A stretch of DNA of 55,879 nucleotides from positions 1-55,879 of the forward strand of contig CAUHQV010000014.1 of the NCBI GenBank assembly GCA_959608625.1, given 5' to 3'. This DNA comes from an uncultured Flavobacteriales bacterium (lineage in GTDB: Bacteria > Bacteroidota > Bacteroidia > Flavobacteriales > UBA1820). This document shows positions 51,501-55,879 of this stretch, in pieces; the first letter of the stretch is position 1; each line of letters starts with the position of its first letter. Below the pieces are notes generated by a model that was given only the letters and a program-made list of their open reading frames with translations, was not told the DNA's origin and did not search any database. The translations under genes were made by a program, and so were the position numbers.

Positions 51501-51848
51501 CATCTGGGGCCACAATTGCCGGATGGCAGTGGACACTTCGAACCGGGCTACGTCCATATCGACCGACTTGTCGAATTCCAGGGAAATGTAGCTTCCACCC
51601 GATGAAGAAGACGAAGATTCGATGTTTTTCACCCCTTTTATCCGCGAGAGCATGGCCTCTATTTTGGAGGTGACTTCGCTCTCCACTACGCGCCCCGAGG
51701 CGCTGGACAGCGAGTAGGAGACAGTGATCTGGGGAAGTGTACGCGAAGAATTGAGTTTGACGGGCAACAGGGGGATAAGCGCGATTCCCATGACTGACAA
51801 TGCGATCGCCAGTATGATGATGGTAAAGGAGGGGAAACGCTTATTCAT
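48534..51848 (-). CDS. RND-family efflux transporter permease (second of two)
   Basis: Inner-membrane proton-driven pump of 1104 aa. The fold is the usual duplicated one: one helix, a large porter domain, then helices (GLTIAILLLFVLIVSRSF), with the pattern repeated in the second half (YFILAIIAVIIFFICSILFNSL). The C-terminus is strongly basic. Conserved features are GPS-like periplasmic loops and the LCLIMDNTIVMADQLKHR helix carrying Asp. It differs from the permease at 53395-55879, and a TolC gene lies between them 32 bp upstream. Two unlike permeases suggest a heteromeric pump, as in MdtBC, or two separate pumps sharing TolC. Confidence 0.93.
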   Translation of the reverse strand: MNKRFPSFTIIILAIALSVMGIALIPLLPVKLNSSRTLPQITVSYSLSSASGRVVESEVTSKIEAMLSRIKGVKNIESSSSSSGGSYISLEFDKSVDMDVARFEVSTAIRQLWPQMPDGLSYPSVSAKSAETEQSDRTPFMSYTINAPETPFKIQQYVENDIKPEIGRLEGISMVDISGATPMEWILEYNTKQLESLGITTSDIQTAVSNYTRTSYLGMAHLVDHSGDVVLMRLAIMPESKFDIENLHLIPVKKVDGNIITLDKLVRVIHQEQKPYSYYRINGLNTVSMSLFADKSANQLDLSKKVKADMERLKSKLPQGFEISLSRDSTEYIQAELDKIYFRSGLTIAILLLFVLIVSRSFRYLAMITFSMAANLAIAVIFYYLGGVEIHLKSLAGITISLCLIMDNTIVMADQLKHRQNFKAFLAILAATLTTISAIVVVFFLPEEIKISLEDFSLVIIINLAISLFVALFLVPALMDKFGIYGKKRNVFTASKFRPKFLSQSKLRGKRSIVYLNRFFERQVHFIYRYKGFAIVILILAFGLPVFKLPEKAEGDGMWAKTYNKTLGSPTYKEKIKPIVDKSLGGALRLFSDKVSKGSYYGEDRGETTLSISASMPSGSTLEQMNAIIVKMESYLSEFPEIRQFQSSVYQNRARMTIYFTKAALQSSFPMSLKNDITSKATELGGAQWSVYGVGDYFSNQTSESAGSVAITVRGYNYDQLWGIAEVMKKQLETNQRIKEVFINSQQSWYKDDYTEFSYSFDREQLVKSGVNPNITYRNLFSELGQPSVTTILNDDYPEGVILRSGQRGRYDAWSVRNSAEKYDSIQYKLSVFGDISKTQTPQAIRKKNQQYILVLQYDYIGSSTSSEKVLKKFKEDFEKTLPVGYSIDTARNWFWKESAQLYFILAIIAVIIFFICSILFNSLRQPFAVIMGIPISFIGLFLTYYLFDVRVDEGCFASMILLSGITVNASIYIINDYNNVAKMYRRSKFQTYKKAFNSKITSIMLTVLSTVLGFVPFLIGSHEGFWYPMAMGTIGGLIMSLAGIYFYLPLFMGIGKDEFGNVPKKKTKIRFGDRLRSLRNIPGKVKNIITRIRSKRRVPTTSF

Positions 51849-51880
51849 TTTGTTCGCGCGGGTATATAGTATGTTCGGGG

Positions 51881-53398
51881 TTACTTTCGGGTCAGTGCCG
51901 TGTACATAAGGTCAAAATTGTTCGACAGGGACAATCCGCTTTCGAAATCGAACAAAGTGAGCTTGCGTATTTTGGCATAGCTGTTCCAGTAATTCCGCAG
52001 GGACGTGATGTAATTGGTCTGCGCGTCGTTCTGGCGGGAAAGGGCCGAAGTGAGGTCGGTGACGTTCGATTTCCCGATAATAAAACGCTGCATAGTGTTT
52101 TCATAGGCTTCCCGGGCCAGGTTAAATGCCTCCTGGGAGGATTTGGCCAGATCGAGCTGGATGTTGAAATCGCTGACGGTCATAATCACTTCCTGTGTGA
52201 GCGATATTTTGTCCTGGGCGATGGACACCATTTCCATGTCGTAGTTACTTTTGGCAATATTGTACCGCCCTTTGGCGATACCCCAGTCGACGATGGGGAT
52301 GGTGAGCCGTACGGCAACCTGATCCTGGCGCTGAAGGTTCTGGTAGGCCCCGCCGAAGGTTTCGGCAGCTTGGTTGAAACCGACGCTGGCCGAAAGGTTG
52401 GCGGTGAAGCGGCTTTCCACTTTGGCTTTTTGTACGGCCGACTCGGCTTCCAGTTCTCGTTGGCGGTATTCCATGATCTCGGGATTGTACATATTGGCAT
52501 AGGCCAGGGCTTTCTCCGGATCGATGATCCTTTCGACCGGCAGGTCGGGGATCTCCAGTTCGATGTCGGCGCTTTCCGGCATATTGAGGTAGGAGGTGAG
52601 GCTGAATTTGGCGCGTTTGAGTTCGATGCGGCAGTTTTCGAGTTTGTTGCGGGCATTGACCACGTCCAGGTTGAGCGAGAGAAGGTCTGCCTTGGAAATG
52701 GAAGCTATCTCGTATTTCTGCCGGCCGATGGCGTAAAGCGTGTCGGCGTTTTCCAGGTTGGTGACAGCCGTTTTGTAGTTCTCCTGGGCCATGACCAGCG
52801 CAAAGAACAGGTCGGTCACCGTCTGGGAGATGTTCTCGATATTGAAGAGCAGGTTGCGTTTGGCAGCCTCGTACTTGATGGGTTCTATCCTTTTATCCCA
52901 TCGGAACTGGTTGTAGCCGAACAGGGGCTGGTTGTACCCGATACGAACCGGGGTGGCGGAAAATTGTTGCTGGTCGCTGTCGTCGGCGTAATTCTTGTAG
53001 AACGACAAATCGGTATCGATGTAGAACGTACCCCCCAATGGGCCCACGTTTTGGGTAATACCTAATCCTACGGCCGAATTTATGCTTTGTTGGGCGCGGT
53101 ATACGTCGGTATTGTTTTCCGAATCGTACCGGAGTACGAATTTCTGGTTGTAGCTCAGGGGGGTCGAGGTCAGGCTAAGCTGCGGGAGGTTCTGCGCCTT
53201 GTAAGTCCGGTACTGCCAGTAGGAGGCCAGGTAGGAGTGGCGGGCCCGGAACGAGGCGAGCGAACTGTCCGTAGCGATGGATATCACATTCTTGAGCGAA
53301 AGTTTCTGCGTAGCGTCCTGTGCGGCGGCCGGGAGAGCCAAAGCCAGGACGAGGAATACCAGCACGGTTTTGCAAACGGCTATGGAATATTTTTTCAT
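51881..53398 (-). CDS. TolC-family outer membrane efflux protein (second copy)
   Basis: Outer-membrane channel of 505 aa with a signal peptide ending near LPAAAQ. It opens with KLSLKNVISIATDSSLASF, a shortened OEP start. Helical hairpins with strands such as LGITQNVGPLGGTFYIDTDLS follow. It is longer than the TolC at 3165-4493 and clearly different. Its ATG overlaps the stop codon of the upstream RND gene (ATGA, 53395-53398), so the two are coupled, and the second RND gene follows 32 bp downstream. Confidence 0.94.
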   Translation of the reverse strand: MKKYSIAVCKTVLVFLVLALALPAAAQDATQKLSLKNVISIATDSSLASFRARHSYLASYWQYRTYKAQNLPQLSLTSTPLSYNQKFVLRYDSENNTDVYRAQQSINSAVGLGITQNVGPLGGTFYIDTDLSFYKNYADDSDQQQFSATPVRIGYNQPLFGYNQFRWDKRIEPIKYEAAKRNLLFNIENISQTVTDLFFALVMAQENYKTAVTNLENADTLYAIGRQKYEIASISKADLLSLNLDVVNARNKLENCRIELKRAKFSLTSYLNMPESADIELEIPDLPVERIIDPEKALAYANMYNPEIMEYRQRELEAESAVQKAKVESRFTANLSASVGFNQAAETFGGAYQNLQRQDQVAVRLTIPIVDWGIAKGRYNIAKSNYDMEMVSIAQDKISLTQEVIMTVSDFNIQLDLAKSSQEAFNLAREAYENTMQRFIIGKSNVTDLTSALSRQNDAQTNYITSLRNYWNSYAKIRKLTLFDFESGLSLSNNFDLMYTALTRK

Positions 53399-55879
53399 GG
53401 TTCCTGATCTTTTTCTGTGCGTTTATCTTCGGCAATACCTTCGGTGGAAGCCGTTATATCTTTTACATCTTTGTGGTTGCGGTAAATAAACCAGTATATC
53501 AGCGGGATGACGAACAAACTGATGGGGGTTCCCACGACCATACCCCCGATGATGGCCAGGGAGAGCGGGGCCTGTAATTCGCTGCCCATGTCGCTGCTGA
53601 ATAGCAGGGGCACCATGGCCAGGATGGTAGTAAGGCTCGTCATCACGATAGCGCGCAAACGCCGGTGTCCGGCCGTATGGATGGCTTCGAGGATGGGCAT
53701 ACCATCTTTGCGGAGCTGGTTGATCATGTCGATCTTCAGGATGGAGTCGTTGATCACGATACCGCAGGCTACGACCATACCGATGGCCGACATTACGTTG
53801 ATCGAGTTGCCGAAAATCCACAGGAAGAACAGCGCCGCGGCGATGTCTATCGGGATCTCCAGCAGGACGATCAGCGGCTGGGAAAGCGATTCGAACTGGG
53901 CGGCCAGCACGAAATAGAGCAGTAGCAGCGAAATGCCCAATACTACGGCCATTTCGCCGAACAGCTTACGGTTAGTAAAGACACTGCCCGAGAAATCCAC
54001 ATCGTACGAATTCGAGGAAAGCACCTGCTCCCGGATCTCCGCGGTCAGTTTCTCCGGGTTTTTCACATCCGAATAGTTCACCGGGACGTATTCCCCGTTC
54101 TTTCCGGCATAGATGGTCTTGAAATCCACTCCCTGCGATACCCGGATGAAGGCGGACAGGGGGACTTGGGTAATGGCCCCGGAAGAAGCGCTCCCCGAAA
54201 CGGGGATCAGCGTGTGGGCGAACACGTCGTCTATGTCCCGTTCCCGGGAGGAAATAACGATGGGCAGGTATTGCTGGTTGGAGCGCAGGATGGATACGCT
54301 GTTCTCGCCGAAAATGGTCGAAAGGGTGTTGATGATCTGGTTGAACGAAACCCCGTACAAGATGAGCGCCCGGGAGTCCACCGAGACGTTTATCTGGTTC
54401 GACAGGGGTATCTGGGCCTTCCCGCCCGTCTTCAGGGAGAGTCCGTCGATAAAGGCGAGCAGGGAATCCACGTCGGGGTCGGCATTGCGCTGGCGACGGA
54501 GTATTTCGGCGGTGTATTCGGCTTCCGAGGTGTCGAATATTTTTTCGAACACGTTTTCCGGTGGATTGACCGTTACTTTGGCCTTGGGATATTTGGCTGC
54601 CAGATAGGCCTCGGCCCGCCGGTTGATAGCCTCGATGGTCTCGGTATCGAAACTTTTCAGGTAAATACTGCTTTCGGAGGGCATCAATTGGTCTGCCCGG
54701 TCGAGCAGGAATTGCTGTTCCCCGATCAGGGAAGCGCTTTGCACGATGGAATCGTTTTGCAGGGCTTCCAACAGCCCGAGGGTCCGTTCCTTATTCTCGT
54801 TCACGTGGATATTCTCGTTCCATTCGATCCGGATGATACTTTCGTTGTGATCCAGGAAAGGCATTTTCCGTTTTTCAGTCACATTGAAAAGGAAGAATAT
54901 CATCGGGAAAACGAGCAGCAGGCTCGGGGTGATCCACCGGCGGTTGGCGAATATCCAGTCGAAGCCTTTATCGTACCAGCGGAAAGTGAAGTCCAGGTTG
55001 ACATGGGCGAAAAATTTCTTGACTATTCCGGGGGTTTTGATGGATTTTATTTTTTTGCTCCCATAAACGATACGGTAGGCGACCGGCAGGAAGATAATAC
55101 CCACGATATACGAGGCGGCAAGTCCCAGGCTCACGGAAACGGCCTGGTCGTAGAATAGGGCCCCGGCTATGCCGCTGACAAAAACCAGGGGGACGAATAC
55201 GGCGATAGTAGTCAGGATAGAGGATAGGAGCGGGGTGATGATCTCATTGGTTCCTTTTATGCAAGCCTGATCCAGTAAGCCATCCTTTTCCCGGTATTGG
55301 GAAATATTGTCCGTGACAATGATGGAGCTGTCTATCATCATACCCAGGGCCAGGATAAGTCCGGAAAGGGATATGATGTTGAGCGACAGACCGAACAGAT
55401 AATAAAACAGCATGCTGATGATCAGGGCTACGACCAATCCGAGGGAAATGATCGAAGGTGTGCGGATATCCTTGAAGAACAGTACGGATATCAGGCAGAT
55501 GAGGATGAGCCCCTGCCAGAGATTGCTCTGGAGGTTGCTCAGGGTGAAGTCCAGCAATTCCGTCTGGTTCTGGGAGATATCGAACGAAATATTCGGATAT
55601 TCCCTTTCAAAATTCTCCATCGCCTCGGCGACCGATTTTTTCATGTCCTGCATGCTGGCATCGGTCTGTTTGATCACGGAGAAGACAATGGAGCGTTTTC
55701 CGTCGAAATAGGAGTAACCGGTCGCTTTTTCAGGAGATACGATGATTTCGGTCAGGTCGGACAGGCGGTAAATGCGGTCGTTTTTTTTCAGGTAGATGTT
55801 TTCGACGTCTTCCCGGTTGCGCAGTACCGACGAGAACTTGACATTGTACTCGTAATAGCCATCCTGAATGGTCATGCTA
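53395..55879 (-). CDS. RND-family efflux transporter permease (first of two), N-terminus outside the window
   Basis: Partial gene: the frame is still open at the window edge. The 826-plus visible residues begin within the first porter domain (VKFSSVLRNREDVENIYLKK), so roughly the first 200-250 residues are missing. Helical blocks such as GLILICLISVLFFKD, LILALGMMIDSSIIVTDN and, in the second half, VMSAIGMVVACGIVINDSIL are typical of RND pumps. The C-terminus is acidic (EGIAEDKRTEKDQEP). It is coupled to the TolC gene by a 4-bp overlap. An adaptor (membrane fusion) gene is expected upstream beyond the window. Confidence 0.93.
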   Translation of the reverse strand, partial: SMTIQDGYYEYNVKFSSVLRNREDVENIYLKKNDRIYRLSDLTEIIVSPEKATGYSYFDGKRSIVFSVIKQTDASMQDMKKSVAEAMENFEREYPNISFDISQNQTELLDFTLSNLQSNLWQGLILICLISVLFFKDIRTPSIISLGLVVALIISMLFYYLFGLSLNIISLSGLILALGMMIDSSIIVTDNISQYREKDGLLDQACIKGTNEIITPLLSSILTTIAVFVPLVFVSGIAGALFYDQAVSVSLGLAASYIVGIIFLPVAYRIVYGSKKIKSIKTPGIVKKFFAHVNLDFTFRWYDKGFDWIFANRRWITPSLLLVFPMIFFLFNVTEKRKMPFLDHNESIIRIEWNENIHVNENKERTLGLLEALQNDSIVQSASLIGEQQFLLDRADQLMPSESSIYLKSFDTETIEAINRRAEAYLAAKYPKAKVTVNPPENVFEKIFDTSEAEYTAEILRRQRNADPDVDSLLAFIDGLSLKTGGKAQIPLSNQINVSVDSRALILYGVSFNQIINTLSTIFGENSVSILRSNQQYLPIVISSRERDIDDVFAHTLIPVSGSASSGAITQVPLSAFIRVSQGVDFKTIYAGKNGEYVPVNYSDVKNPEKLTAEIREQVLSSNSYDVDFSGSVFTNRKLFGEMAVVLGISLLLLYFVLAAQFESLSQPLIVLLEIPIDIAAALFFLWIFGNSINVMSAIGMVVACGIVINDSILKIDMINQLRKDGMPILEAIHTAGHRRLRAIVMTSLTTILAMVPLLFSSDMGSELQAPLSLAIIGGMVVGTPISLFVIPLIYWFIYRNHKDVKDITASTEGIAEDKRTEKDQEP

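Noticed and set aside
1..55879. Mobile elements, CRISPR array or defence island
   Set aside because: No transposase, integrase, regularly spaced repeats, restriction, toxin-antitoxin or known defence genes were seen; gene content is chromosomal core throughout.

Overview
The window is about 56 kb of a Bacteroidota chromosome, most likely order Bacteroidales. Three things support this. Promoters repeatedly fit the phylum's pattern (TTTG, 19-21 bp, TAnnTTTG), with little Shine-Dalgarno signal. The tmRNA tag reads GENNYALAA. The gene content is typical: DPP IV, fused aspartokinase-homoserine dehydrogenase, a divergent LptD, YbeY with GYKDKT, MacAB-TolC and paired RND pumps. GC looks slightly above 50%. 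A Rikenellaceae-like source is possible, but I cannot resolve the family. Almost every gene is chromosomal housekeeping or envelope biology. I see no insertion sequence, integrase, CRISPR array, rRNA or ordinary tRNA.

Layout. 1-4.5 kb: a minus-strand MacAB-TolC efflux operon with a palindrome inside its promoter. 4.6-8.4 kb: a clostripain-like lipoprotein peptidase, divergent from an alpha/beta hydrolase, SMP-30-like and flavin-reductase-like run. 8.5-10.8 kb: a compact module of a 62-aa hydrophobic peptide, a DUF2975 membrane protein, a YozG-like HTH regulator and a CPBP intramembrane protease, behind a consensus promoter flanked by four CGATAAA boxes. 10.8-13.7 kb: an M16 peptidase. 13.8-17.1 kb: a perfect 26-bp inverted repeat, a small secreted protein, tmRNA, peptidyl-tRNA hydrolase, an LRR lipoprotein, and a structured RNA with a consensus promoter. 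17.1-23.1 kb: a DPP IV, YfhO and glycosyltransferase operon. 23.3-26.1 kb: yicC, gmk, a secreted protein and nadD. 26.2-28.9 kb: a PhoR/PhoB-like two-component pair, then ybeY and an OsmC protein. 29.2-33.2 kb: thrA, metX and a small hypothetical. 33.2-35.1 kb: an ABC-F ATPase. 35.1-36.0 kb: two small envelope proteins in a coupled, spanin-like arrangement. 36.1-37.8 kb: an autoregulated-looking TetR gene and a KAS III enzyme. 37.9-45.2 kb: a long minus-strand envelope series (FtsE-like ATPase, beta-lactamase-fold hydrolase, SPOR protein, iron-sulfur membrane reductase, MlaD/MCE protein, amidase). 45.2-48.5 kb: lptD and a RidA protein. 48.5 kb to the end: a TolC protein between two different RND permeases, the last cut by the window edge.

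The dominant theme is the cell envelope: efflux, peptidoglycan hydrolysis, LPS export, lipid transport, lipoproteins and secreted peptidases. Conserved information-processing genes (ssrA, pth, gmk, ybeY, ABC-F) and aspartate-family amino-acid synthesis are interleaved. The observations most worth following are the peptide/DUF2975/HTH/CPBP module, the structured RNA at 16.65-16.86 kb, the spanin-like pair, the TetR operator and the palindromic promoter at 41.02 kb.
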